From: Punctularia strigosozonata HHB-11173 SS5
Taxonomy: Eukaryota; Basidiomycota; Agaricomycetes; Corticiales; Punctulariaceae
Direction of reading: 5' to 3'
NCBI RefSeq assembly: GCF_000264995.1
Contig: NW_006767434.1
Location: forward strand, 230,843 to 294,842
Length of the DNA stretch: 64,000 nt
The position numbers and the translations under genes are program-made. How positions within the stretch are numbered: position 1 is the stretch's first letter; the number at the start of each line of letters is the position of its first letter. Shown in pieces: positions 1 through 9,613 of the stretch. A model generated the notes under the pieces. That model did no database searches. It saw only the letters and a program-made list of their open reading frames with translations, and was not told where the DNA came from.

Positions 1-2
1 AA

Positions 3-1124
3 ATCAAGTGGAAAGCTGGGGACGTCACCTGGCTCCCGCTTGACAAGATTGACGGTCTCGAGCATTTGAAATTATACCTGGATGAACAAGGGGTCAGCAG
101 TGTCGCGGAACTCCCGGAAGGTAGTGGAATAATCGAAGGAGACGACCCGCAGATCTTCGCTGGTGGGATCACCCTGTGTGTCGACGATGCCGGTGGTCGG
201 TGTGGACACCGACTATATAATGACCTTCGGATAGGTGATATAGGCACCGTTAGCTACTCTGCAACCTTAAGCCGATCTCCACTCAACCGCCACTCACCAT
301 CGTATATGCCCCCTTCATCTGACTCGACCGCGGATCCGCCTGCGAAGAGGCGGGGTGCCACCAAGCGTAAAGAGCCGCCAACCGCAGTCGACCCCGACCC
401 GGCCGTTAATGCACCGCCGCCTAAGGATGCTGCGTCAACCACCGCCGATGTCGACCTAATGCCGCTCCCGGGTACGACACCGGAAGGCGAGGACGTGGTG
501 ATCATTACCTGTTGCAAGGGCGTCGAATTCAACGCCACCCATAAGGAGTTCATCGTGGATCACGTACCTGCCCCGATGATAGGATGCCCGTTCGATGTGT
601 ACCATTGGAAGGACGTCGAGCGTTACCTTCGCTATGACGAGCGCATCCGTGGCGGTCTTGCCTCTGTCGACGAGCCGGTGCCGATTGGGTACTACTCCCT
701 CCGCTCGACGCTCAGGAAGCTTGTCGATCCCAGCGTCGCTTCACTATCAGGGTTCGACGATAAGGGAACGGCTGAGGTGGAGGGCGAGCCGATGCGACCG
801 ATCTTCTTCCGGCCGGAAGTTCAGGAGGTCTTAGGCGGACACGCCGCCAAGCGCGCTGCTAGATCGAAGTCGGCGAAGGAGGGACAGGAGAAGGCCGAGG
901 GGACCCAGGCGAAGAAGATCAAGAAGCAGTCGGTCGACGATCACGCGGGGTCAAACCAAGGATCACACAAGGTTCCCGGATCGTCGGGCTCGTCACTCGG
1001 CGCATTAGGGGTCGACGAAGATATCATTCAATTTGCTATCGCGCAAGCTCTTCGTGGACAGATGCGCGCTCAACAGCGCCGACGGGAGCGGGAATTGGAG
1101 AAGGGTTCGCGCAGGGGCGCGTAG
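3..1124 (+). CDS. C-terminal part of a retroelement polyprotein (partial)
   Basis: The frame is open from the window edge to the stop at 1122-1124 (about 373 codons visible). The start lies outside the window. After the KWKAGDVTWLPL opening come a proline/lysine-rich low-complexity stretch, a globular-looking middle (around FIVDHVPAPMIGCPFDVYHW and YYSLRSTLRKLVDP) and a basic tail rich in K, R, E and Q. I recognise no catalytic motif in the middle part. The ORF ends about 50 bp before a purine-rich tract and LTR, which fits the last part of a pol-type polyprotein. A separate late ORF of the element is the alternative. Confidence 0.55.
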   Translation: MKWKAGDVTWLPLDKIDGLEHLKLYLDEQGVSSVAELPEGSGIIEGDDPQIFAGGITLCVDDAGGRCGHRLYNDLRIGDIGTVSYSATLSRSPLNRHSPSYMPPSSDSTADPPAKRRGATKRKEPPTAVDPDPAVNAPPPKDAASTTADVDLMPLPGTTPEGEDVVIITCCKGVEFNATHKEFIVDHVPAPMIGCPFDVYHWKDVERYLRYDERIRGGLASVDEPVPIGYYSLRSTLRKLVDPSVASLSGFDDKGTAEVEGEPMRPIFFRPEVQEVLGGHAAKRAARSKSAKEGQEKAEGTQAKKIKKQSVDDHAGSNQGSHKVPGSSGSSLGALGVDEDIIQFAIAQALRGQMRAQQRRRERELEKGSRRGA

Positions 1125-1318
1125 GCGTGGGATCGAGGCGGAGGATTACCATATTGGGCGAAGCGGTTTCCACTTCGGGAGGGCGGATGTTACGTGCCGG
1201 TCCTGCCGGAAGCCGAGACCGAGAACTTCTTTCCTTTTCTAGCATCCGGCGCTGATGCGCCTTTTGACTGTTTGATCCTTTTGCTCCACTTCCATGTGCT
1301 CAAGGGCCCGCGACGAGG

Positions 1319-1326
1319 TATAAAAG
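1319..1326 (+). promoter_or_regulatory. TATA box inside the LTR
   Basis: TATAAAAG at 1319-1326 lies in the middle of the LTR, where the element's own promoter is expected. It is about 710 bp upstream of the TRP4 start codon on the same strand, so read-through into TRP4 is possible in principle. Confidence 0.55.
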
Positions 1327-1489
1327 ACAAGCAGCCTCGTCGCGAGGACCTTTACCTTTTGGTTTCGTATCTTACCTCGAGTTGCTCAATCGAGACTTGA
1401 ACTCTCTATCGTTGTGCCGCTCGAGAACCTTATCGTGTGAACGCACCTTAGCCGTATTCGGCTTTGCCCGCGTCACAGCGGGGCACCCG

Positions 1490-1496
1490 TGACTCA
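1490..1496 (+). promoter_or_regulatory. Gcn4/CPC1-type site (TGACTCA)
   Basis: GTGACTCATT matches the consensus of the fungal general-amino-acid-control activator (Gcn4/CPC1). It lies inside the LTR, about 540 bp upstream of TRP4, an amino-acid biosynthesis gene. The 7-mer is short and occurs elsewhere in the window by chance (for example near 10916 and 12342), so this is suggestive only. Confidence 0.25.
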
Positions 1497-1593
1497 TTGA
1501 ATACGGGCTTGCTTTCGGCGCAGACTGCTGCGGAAAGCTGGTTGACCAACTTGGTTGCAAGCATTTTACGCATCCCTCGCACGCCGAATAACA

Positions 1594-2033
1594 TGCGAAT
1601 GTCAATGGAGGCATCGTACAAGGTCAACGCGTAGTGCGCAGATGCACAAGAACAAATGCGGTTGTTCTGAATTGAACACGAGGACTCGATCGACGTGCAC
1701 CAAGCACTCTTGTGCTATGTATCACCTCAGGAGATGGCCACTTGTGCTGAGTAAAATTCGCCCATGATATTGCGTGTACGTACGCCGTTTCCTACAGCCA
1801 ATCAATGACGCTTGTACTGTTCTCGCTGCGCCGTTGCTGGAGCTCAGTGACAGTATAGCCGGCACCGTCTGATCTTATCTAGTGGCTGAGGTAGACGTAG
1901 ATCTTCATGCTCGTTCTCGACCCGTTTTGACCCGGACGCACCACCCAAGGTAAGCTCGTGAACCCGCGTCTAACCTCGCCGAATCAAGACGACAAAATTG
2001 TTTTATGGAGTTGTAAGGCGTCGATCACGAAGC
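1594..2033. other. Intergenic, LTR to TRP4
   Basis: No coding signal seen. This holds the presumed TRP4 promoter and 5' UTR. No strong TATA box was found close to the start codon. Confidence 0.5.
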
Positions 2034-3182
2034 ATGGCGAGCTCGCAATACACATCCGACACCTTCAAACCGCTTTTGCTGAAAGTCGTCAAGACTCCGG
2101 AGTACTTCACCCCGGACGACCTCAAAGCAGGCCTCGAACACATCCTGACGCCGGATGCCGCGCTCCCCGCTCAAATCGGCGCATTCTTGACCGCGCTGCA
2201 CCTCGAACGTATCGAGCGCCGACCCGACTCGCTCGCTGCCGCTGCCGACGTCCTTCGTGCTAGAGCGATCAAGGCAGAGGTTATCGGAGCGGACGAAGAT
2301 TTCGTGGTGGATATCGTTGGGACAGGCGGCGATGGGCACAACACGTTCAACGTCAGTACGACCGCCGCGATAGTCGCTGCTGGAGCAGGCGCGCGAGTCA
2401 TCAAAGTGAGATCCAGTCGAAAGTCCCTTCGTCTGTGCGTACTGATCTACGCTGGGCCTTAGCACGGCAGCAGGGCGTCGACCTCCTCATCCGGTTCCGC
2501 CGACCTCCTCCAAGCCCTCGACTGTCTTTTCACCGCGCCCTCCCCCTCGACACCCAACCCGATCCCGCGCCTCCCCTTCGCCTTCATTCTCGCACCGCAC
2601 TACCACCCCTCGCTGGCCTACCTCGCGCCCTTCCGCAAGTCGCTCCCCTTCCGCACCATGTTCAACGTCCTCGGGCCGCTCATCAACCCCGCCCGGCCGA
2701 AAGGCATGGTCCTCGGCGTCGCCGAGAAAGAGCTCGGCCGCACGTTCGCGGAGAGCCTCCGTACGGGCGGCGTCCAGCGCGCCCTCGTCGTATGCGGCGC
2801 CGAGAGCCTGGACGAGATCAGCTGCGCGGGCAACACGTACGCGTGGGAGCTCAAGGACGGGCAGATCACCGAGTCGACGATCCACCCGGTCGACTTCGGG
2901 CTCGGGACGCACAAGCTCGAGAGCGTCGCGGGCGCGAGCCCGGCGGAGAACGCGGCGGCGTTCAAGGCGCTGCTCTGCTCTGGGAGCGACGTGCCGGAAA
3001 AGCTGACGCCGATCCTCGACTTTGTGCTCCTCAACGCGAGCGCGCTGATCGTCGTCGCCGGGCTGGCGGACAATTTCAAGGACGGGGTGCGGCTGGCGAG
3101 GGAGAGTATCACGTCCGGGAAAGCGTGGAAGGCACTAGAGGCGTTCCGCGAGGCAGGCAAAGAAGCCGCCGCATTGGCCTAA
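2034..3182 (+). CDS. TRP4: Anthranilate phosphoribosyltransferase
   Basis: Second step of tryptophan synthesis: transfers phosphoribose from PRPP to anthranilate in the cytosol. Exons 2034-2405 and 2463-3182, with a 57-bp phase-0 intron; protein 363 aa, close to the usual fungal length. The PRPP/Mg-binding glycine loop GTGGDGHNTFNVSTT is at about residues 96-110. The HGSRASTSSSGSAD motif opens exon 2, followed by RTMFNVLGPLINPARP and the GGVQRALVVCG strand, all diagnostic of the family. The start is the first in-frame ATG, just before the N-terminal helical segment. It lies on the same strand as the upstream LTR and converges with a dead hydrolase 132 bp downstream. Identification is confident. 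Confidence 0.95.
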
Positions 3183-3314
3183 CGGAAAATGCGATCTCTA
3201 GATGAAGTTAGGGTCATCGTAGGTTTTTTATTGTTATTTGAGCGGGTGCGGTTTGTAAAGAACAACAGAATGTACTATGTATCCTGAACCCCGCGCGCAA
3301 TGAACCACAGAGCC

Positions 3315-4336
3315 CTACAAACACCCCTTCAAAAACTCCGTTGCCTGCGCATAAGCCTCAGGAATGCCCGGTGCCTCCATTTTATGGTCAGACGTAGAAT
3401 GCAGCCCGTGCTCTGCCCGCTCGACGACAACCAACTCGGCCTTCACCCCGGCCTCATGCAGTGTGCGGAGCGTGGCCTCGCTTTCGTACAGAAGCACGAG
3501 CGTGTCCTCGTCCCCGTGTACGAAGAACGTCGGCAGGAGCTCCTCCGCCCTCAACTCCGGGAACACCGCGCGCTCCGCTGCAGGCAAGGCCGCCGCGCGC
3601 TCCTCTTCCGTCGAATACGTTGCCAGCTCGGCCGAGAGCCCTTTCTTCCCCGTGAGGTAGTCGAGGTACAACCCCTCTTGGATGACCCAGGTGGCGAGCG
3701 AGGCGCGCCCGTCTTCGCTGTAGGGCACCTTCGGCCCGAGTTCCACCGCCGCCCCAGAATGGGATCCCGCGCGGCTGTGGGAGGACCCAGTGGTCCGTCA
3801 GGAGGGCGTCGCCTATGCCGAAGAGGGAGAGGACGGCTTTGGGCTTGGAAGAGGCGTGGAGGGCGTAGACGCGCGACATGTAGCCGCCTGCGCCGGAGTC
3901 GCCGGAGACGAAGAGACGCGATGGGTCCGGAGAGGCTCCTGAGGGGAGGTGAAGGGCCAGCTGGCCCGATGAGATCTATGCCGAGAGGGCATGAACGTCT
4001 TCTAGGATTTGGTGCGCGGTCGAAGGGACTAGTAGTCGGTGGTCCGCCGAGAAGAAGAACTAGCCACGTTTCAGAGTGGCCTCTTGAAAGAAGGTTGGTA
4101 AACGCGACCAGCTAGCGAGATGCGAGATAAAATGGGATGGAGTTCACCCTTAACATAAGCCATGTCGGAAACCAGTCATCTCTCCGAGAATCCGTTGCCA
4201 GACCACCGCCGTAGAAGAAGAGGACCACCGGCGCTGACCCAGTGGCCCCTTGAGGAACATAGACGTCCAAACTGATGTCAAGTCCGTCTGCTTGAGCGTA
4301 CGTCGTTGTGATCGGCTCGTCGCTTATCTTCTCCAC
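3315..4336 (-). pseudogene. Alpha/beta-hydrolase (fold-3 type), pseudogene
   Basis: Reads from ATG at 4336 (MEKISDEPITTTYAQADGLD) to the stop at 3315. Visible parts: the oxyanion-type block VVLFFYGGGL, the SADHRLL strand, the nucleophile elbow FVSGDSGAGGY, and a C-terminal VHGDEDTLV...VEGAEHGL-like Asp/His end (here VERAEHGL). One intron fits (about 4074-4127, donor after LMLR, acceptor before ATLKRG). Three lesions break the frame: TAG before FFFSADHRLL, TAG after DVHALSA (3976-3978), and a frame change in a G-rich stretch near 3745-3760. In my reading both TAGs sit where Trp is expected. The rest is well conserved, so inactivation looks recent. Sequencing error could explain the frame change but hardly all three lesions. 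Confidence 0.8.
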
Positions 4337-4370
4337 GACTGCTACTGCCAGATCTCGAACCAGACGGATG

Positions 4371-5157
4371 TATCAGCCCCGACCTATCGCACAACCAAAC
4401 GAACAATTTGCGCCCGCAGAGGAGCAATCCAAGGACGAAGCGGCGGTTGAGCTGTTCGCCGAGAATCAGACGCGTGTATCGGCATAGCTGTCAAATGCCG
4501 CCTGAAATGGTACGTTAGTCCTCCTTAGTTCTGACCTCGACCACCAGAGCTTTTCGTCCTGCTCGATCGCCGTCAACACCACACCAGCAACCAGACGAAC
4601 GGAAACAAAGGGCGTACCTTTTCATCGGGCACCTTGCGCTTTTTGTCGTTTGTCTCCTTACCCTCACCCTCCGTCTCCTCCGCCTGACTATCCCTGGGAG
4701 CCTCTCCGAGGATCGACACGATATCAGGGCGGATGTTGGCAGCGTAGGGGTTGAGAGAAACTAGCCCCCGGTCTGGGACCTCGAGCCATACGATGTGCGT
4801 TCGCGGCTCGTGCCCCAGGTCCTTGAGAACGCGGCCGCTGTGCGCTGCTGTGCGGATGAACGGAAGGTAGAATTCCTTCTCATTTGCTCTTCGCTCGTCT
4901 GGAAACTTGCTCCATCGACGCCTGTCCTTGGTATCATCATAGAAACCGTCCTTCGCGAGTTTCTCGAGCACAGACTTTGCGACGCTCTCATCGGTACCGG
5001 GATCTGGCGAGACGGAAAAGAGCTTCTCGACGAACTTTTCGGTAGGGACGACGAAAGCGTTTCTGCGGACTTCTTTCGCTACATGAATGTCCATCGTCTC
5101 AGCGGTGTCAACGTACTGAGTGTATTCGCAGTGGTGGCGGCCCTTCGGAGGCGTGGT
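4371..5157 (-). pseudogene. Truncated FunK1-type kinase copy
   Basis: Degenerate partial duplicate of the kinase at 5845-8984. The exon-1 part is open from about 5154 down to about 4620 (FTTPPKGRHH..., then RRNAFVVPTEKF, then RPDIVSILGEAP), matching FTTPTKTSELL, ADNAFVVATNRF and RPDIVAVIGEGP of the intact gene. The exon-2 part matches as QLCRYTRLILGEQLNRRF followed by GLLLCGRKLFVWLCDRSGLI. Similarity stops abruptly after GLI at about 4371, and the ATG of the broken hydrolase lies only some 35 bp further on. A TAA lies two codons before the FTTPP segment, and the exon-2 part carries further stops. The kinase core (HRD, DLE) is absent, so it cannot encode a kinase. Confidence 0.78.
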
Positions 5158-5844
5158 GAATGATTAATGATCTCGAGAACTCCGACAAGCATCCCTTTCA
5201 TCACCTGAGCTAACTTTGCGTGATGACACGGCCTGCCGGTGAGTATACTGTACAACGCGTACCCGTATTGACTTATTATCTTTCTCACGCCTCTCGTCTC
5301 TTTTATCGCTCGAATCCATGGACGTATATCTGTGCAACATCTCATACTCGTTTGCCTCGTGCACCTTATATGGGACGAAGACAAGTTAACCAGGATACTC
5401 ATCCTGTTCGTATTTAAAAACAGAGTTTTTGCTTGACAATCCGAGCATGCCGCATAAGGGACGCAATGACAGCTCAAACAAAGATCGTAGAATTGGACGT
5501 TAACATTGAGTTTGATCTGATAAGCGTAAGCGACAAAGCAGGGATAGCATTCCGACAAGGAGTTACGAGACAACATCCAGCAGCAAGAGAGGGAGGGAGG
5601 AATGAATCATGAATATAACATGGCGTAAGTACGCCAGTCCGCAGCTCGGACATTGGGTCTGCGTCCCCGGGACCGAAACACGAGAGATATGGACAGATTG
5701 TGAAGGCAGGATGAGGCAACCAACAGGGAGCGGTGCGTTGACGATGAGTTGAGACTGGAGGTCGTCAGAACGGCGAGCCGGGGTTGTCTTCGCTGTGCTT
5801 CGCGTTACAGATCTCGTCACCACGCCGTCGCTGTAGGTCTTGCC
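5158..5844. other. Intergenic between the two FunK1 copies
   Basis: Open frames here (for example 5079-5576 minus) have no domain signature and overlap the kinase fragment out of frame. No RNA gene or mobile-element end recognised. Confidence 0.4.
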
Positions 5845-8800
5845 CTAGTCACCGCCCTTCTCGTCGCTGTCGCTGTCGCTGTTGTGGTCGTCATCGTCGT
5901 CGTCGTCGTCATCGTTGTCGTCATCATCGTCGTTGTCCTCGTCCTCACCATCGCCCTCGTCCTCACCCTCGTCACCCATGTTCTCGTCCTCGTCCCCCTC
6001 TTCGTCCTCGTCCATGTCGTCTCCCCCAATCTTGGTCTTCATCCTCTTCGGCATAGGGCTCGGGGACTCTGGACGTGAAATTTTGGAGGCGGATTTCTGT
6101 TGCTTAGGCCTGCTCGGGCTGTTCTCCCATATCTGGGTTGCGGCTGGGACTCCAGGGTCTTCATTTCCCCCAGGCGACGCAGCGATTTCGGCAATAGCCT
6201 CGTCAAGGAGAGCGAGAACTTGATCGTGTATGACCCCAGGAGTATAGCGATCGTAGAGCGCATAAGAGAGGACGAGGAGTTGCCACCATTGCTGAATGAG
6301 CTTCTTCAAGCTGCCCAGCGCCGGGGTAACTTTAGGGACGACATATTGGGTCAAATGCTTCGGATTCTGGAACAGTTTCAGCTTGTTGGTGTAGAGCATG
6401 AGTTGGTCGGATGAATCAAAAAGAACGTAAGCTATGTTCTGGAGCTTCAGCACTTCCGGAGAGCGGTCGTCGCGAAGCAACTCAGGGCGGCGGTGTCCGC
6501 CAGAACCCCGTCGAGTGATGGCGAGGTAAACGAGGACCCAGAAAAAGGATTCGATGTCGTGGATGACGTCGTGAGGAGCGTTTTTCAAAACCGCCCTGAG
6601 GCGTGGATACCGAATGCTCTCCAACATTTCGCCACTCATGAACGCCCTCGTGCCCTACTCAGAATATTGAGAAGGAATCAATTCACGAACATTATGCATA
6701 CCGTCCGCGTCGCGCTCGCTGCTTGCTCGCTATAGATATCTGGCCATCGGTACTAGCGGGGTCGTTAGTCCGTGGATTACGTGGGCGTACAAGATGCACT
6801 GACTCTGGGTGTGAATATCCTTGTACGGACCTATCGGCAGTATATCAGCGAATGTGACATTTACTGAAGCTCCACCTTACCGCGCGCTGATCTTTAAATT
6901 TGTGGCGGGCTCCTTGTTCGGAATATATCACCTCCTTGACGCTCCCATATCGACCCAACAGATCGGCAGCCTGTTCGTACGTGATTTGTCTATCCGCGCC
7001 ATCCTCGTCATCCTCGTCATCCTCGAACTCCTCAATCAGTCTTTGGCATCTTCGCGCATTATTGCACGGGGTTGGAAGCGGCAAGAACTCTGTCTCAAAG
7101 ATCTTGCCGTGTTCGAGGTCGATGAGGCAACCTACTTGGTCCTCGTCTTCCTCATTCTCTACAATCAAGATGTTGCCCGGGCTAATGTCCCGGTGCAGAA
7201 CCCCCGCGAACCAGAGATCTTGATGACCTAAAGCGGCAGTAGCGTCTGTCAATCACACCCGGAATCCGATACGAAAGAGTTGGGCGGACCTGAAACAGCA
7301 TCACGCAGGGCACGCAGAAGCTGCAAGACGTTATCGAAGAACTTGATAGGCTTCCCGAAGGTTTCCATTAGGGTGTAGCTGCGAACGCGAGGGTCGGGTT
7401 TGTGCTTGCCGGCGATGACAACCCGATCCTCCGAGGCGAGATGGATATATTGCTCAGGGCTCTCCGCATCGTCGCCCTGCCCGTCGTCCCGGGCCCTCTT
7501 TCGCGAAGACTTACCCACTTTGGCCAGGTCACCTTTCTCGGGCTCTAGACCCCGTCGGATGCATGATATCGTGTGGTCGAGGAGACCGTCGACGAAAGCG
7601 TCCCTGGTGTATGCGATCTTGCACACTCGCGATGGCTTTTTCAGACGCGATCGAACTTTTTCTTCTGTGGGCGCGGACGCTAGGCGCCAGATGCGCTTGA
7701 GCACATATTTCTGCAATAAAGGTCATATGTTAACGGTGAGGAGATGCAACTGCACTAAAAACCACCTTATCAGGATTTTCCTTCTCGTGCACTCTCCAAA
7801 CCACAGTGCCGCTTCCCGAAAGTGAGGCTGCGCGTATGAGGCTGAGGGCTTTCTCGGTGACGAGGACGTGTTCGGATCCCTCAGAGCGCACGGTAATTTG
7901 CCACTTCGTCTCGTACAAGGACGATCCAAAGTCCGTATACTTGACGGAAGGGTCGGTGGACGGCACCGCACGGCCTTCTGGGGTGACGAGCAGCATATCG
8001 GGGTCCCAACCTAGTCTTGACGGTGGGAGCCGAGAGAGGGCCATGATGACTCGAATGAACTTCTTCGGTTGCTGTACACATGACAAGTCAGTAGCTGTAT
8101 TGAACAGCCAGCGCGCGAAATCCGAAAAGAGAGCGAAACGGACTGTATGTATGTCGATCAATTCACGCGTCCCTATCAACCCGGACTTGTCGCATATCCA
8201 GACAGATAGTTTGGAACCACACAGAAGCAACCCGAGGGCGAAGCGGCGGTCCAGTTGTTCACCGAGGACCATTCGCATATATCTGCACAATTGCGCAACC
8301 CCTTCTGCCACGGCAGAGGAGTCGGCTGCGCGCTTGACCTCGACTGGTGTGTGCACTCGTACCCAATATGTTCCGTCATCGTTCTGACCGTCACAGTCGA
8401 ATCAGCTTCGGCGGCTAACGGCGAGTGGGATCAGACCACACCTGATTATCTTGGTCAGTCGCGACTTGCTCCGGCCCCTCGCCAATGACAGCCACGATGT
8501 CGGGTCGGAGCGAAGTGATACCTTTCCGAAGAGTTTTCAGAACCTGATCCGGTTGCGGTAGCCATACGGCGTGCGTCCTCGGCGCCGGCTCGCCCTCCAA
8601 GTCCTTGAGCGCACGTCCAATCTCTGTCGCTGCTTGGATGAATGGTCTATACAGCTGGGCCTCTGTTGCGCTGGCATCGAGTGGAAAGTCCGCCCAGCGG
8701 CCCGCAACGTATATCTCATCCTCCTCGAGCTTCTTCAATATCTCGGCTGCGGCGCGCCTGTCGCGTGTCGGATCGTCATCGGACAAGATGGAACGAACGA

Positions 8801-8984
8801 AGCGGTTGGTGGCGACGACAAAAGCGTTGTCCGCGAGTTCTGTAGTCACTACTTCCCGCATCTTCGCAACGTCGAGCAAGCCTCCAGTGTGTTCATGAAG
8901 AAGCTCTGATGTCTTCGTGGGTGTGGTGAAGTGAAAGACGCTCGACGGCTCCGCCGACGGGTCCAGCTCGTAATCCCGAACCAT
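5845..8984 (-). CDS. FunK1-type fungal protein kinase
   Basis: Member of the large basidiomycete FunK1 kinase family; its substrate is unknown. Exons: 8442-8984, 7766-8383, 7290-7710, 6881-7227, a mini-exon ending at 6702 (start 6752 or 6729 uncertain), 5845-6654; about 929 aa. The N-terminal part carries the family blocks SLRPDIVAVIGEG and PVEVKR. The catalytic loop is GVLHRDISPGNILI, followed by GCLIDLEHGK in place of DFG, the RTGTRAFMSGEML segment formed across the 47-bp intron 6655-6701, and HDIESFFWVLVYLAI. The C-terminus has a basic PMPKRMKTK stretch, possibly a nuclear signal, and a long Asp/Glu tail. An acidic insert (EEFEDDEDDEDG) follows the DLE motif. A truncated second copy lies 0.7 kb downstream. 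Confidence 0.88.
5879..6020 (-). repeat. Asp/Glu codon repeat (GAC/GAT/GAG) in the kinase tail
   Basis: Low-complexity GTC/CTC/CAT triplets on the plus strand encode the poly-acidic C-terminus of the FunK1 kinase on the minus strand. The tract keeps all three minus-strand reading frames largely open, which produces spurious ORFs. Confidence 0.85.
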
Positions 8985-9613
8985 AGCCTAGGGGTCTGCC
9001 GTGAAACACGGGATCCAGATTCAACGCCGGGATGGGACTTTTAACCAGGTGCTCGACGCGGTCACGTGCCTGACGCCACACAAAGAGACACCACAATCTG
9101 TCGAGGGAAACACCACGACGAGTAATGATGCTTGACTGTGATCGCCTCGTTTTATGCCTATCATGGCAGGATTCGTGCACCTTATCATACCAGCACGCTG
9201 AAGACGGCTGCACCGACCATGTCCTGTCCTTGTTTCTCGAACGGATCGCTATCGTACAAGGACATCACCTTCAGGAGGAAAGCATGCACCGACATCCCGG
9301 GATATGATGCATCTCCATCTCCACAAAAACCGGTCTCAGCATCGATTTTATGATGAGAAGGCCGATTACGGATCGCCAGTACGTTCTTGGAGCCTGCGTC
9401 TCTTCTTCGTATCGGTCCGCCATTGTTCTGGCGTCGATACATGACCCGCGCGATTGCGCCTCGCGGAAAAAGCTTTCCACAGCTTTCCTTATTGGGCCTC
9501 TCCTGTATTCTTTCTCGGAACAGCATGTTGCAAATGGATTCCTCCGTCGTCAATATCTCCCTCGCAGCAGTCCTTCATTGATCTCGTCTGGTACAGCAAG
9601 AGGTCACATCTAG
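8985..9613. other. Intergenic upstream of the FunK1 kinase
   Basis: Contains a 122-codon minus-strand frame (9185-9553) without recognisable motifs. It could be a stray ORF. The kinase promoter must lie here; no clear TATA box seen. Confidence 0.35.

Larger units (their letters stand above)
1..1593 (+). mobile_element. 3' end of a Ty3/gypsy-like LTR retroelement
   Basis: The left edge of the window enters an element already in progress. Visible parts are the C-terminal end of an open coding region (3-1124), a purine-rich tract just before the LTR (about 1177-1187), and a 3' LTR starting TGTTACG at 1188. The opening residues (KWKAGDVTWLPLDKI, then a YLDEQGV stretch) resemble what follows the integrase/chromodomain part of Ty3/gypsy polyproteins in Agaricomycetes; that is recalled family knowledge. 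The 5' LTR, gag, protease, RT and integrase lie outside the window, so completeness and age cannot be judged. The visible part looks whole. Confidence 0.62.
1188..1593 (+). repeat. 3' LTR of the retroelement
   Basis: Starts TGTTACG directly after a purine-rich tract and most plausibly ends at TAACA (1589-1593), giving the short inverted ends typical of LTRs. It contains a good TATA box. The 3' boundary is inferred from the terminal dinucleotides only, since no second LTR copy lies in the window for comparison. Confidence 0.6.

Noticed and set aside
2435-3205. 256-codon plus-strand frame rich in Arg and Pro
   Set aside because: Out-of-frame shadow of TRP4 exon 2.
4112-4336. Reading the hydrolase as an intact spliced gene
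   Set aside because: No GT-AG combination I tried removes both TAG codons and the frame change while keeping the conserved SADHRLL and SGDSGAGGY blocks.
5079-5576. 165-codon minus-strand frame upstream of the truncated kinase
   Set aside because: Overlaps the kinase fragment in another frame and shows no family signature.
5817-6078. Several stop-free frames around the poly-acidic tract
   Set aside because: Produced by the GAC/GAT triplet repeat, which opens neighbouring frames; only the frame joined to the kinase is real.
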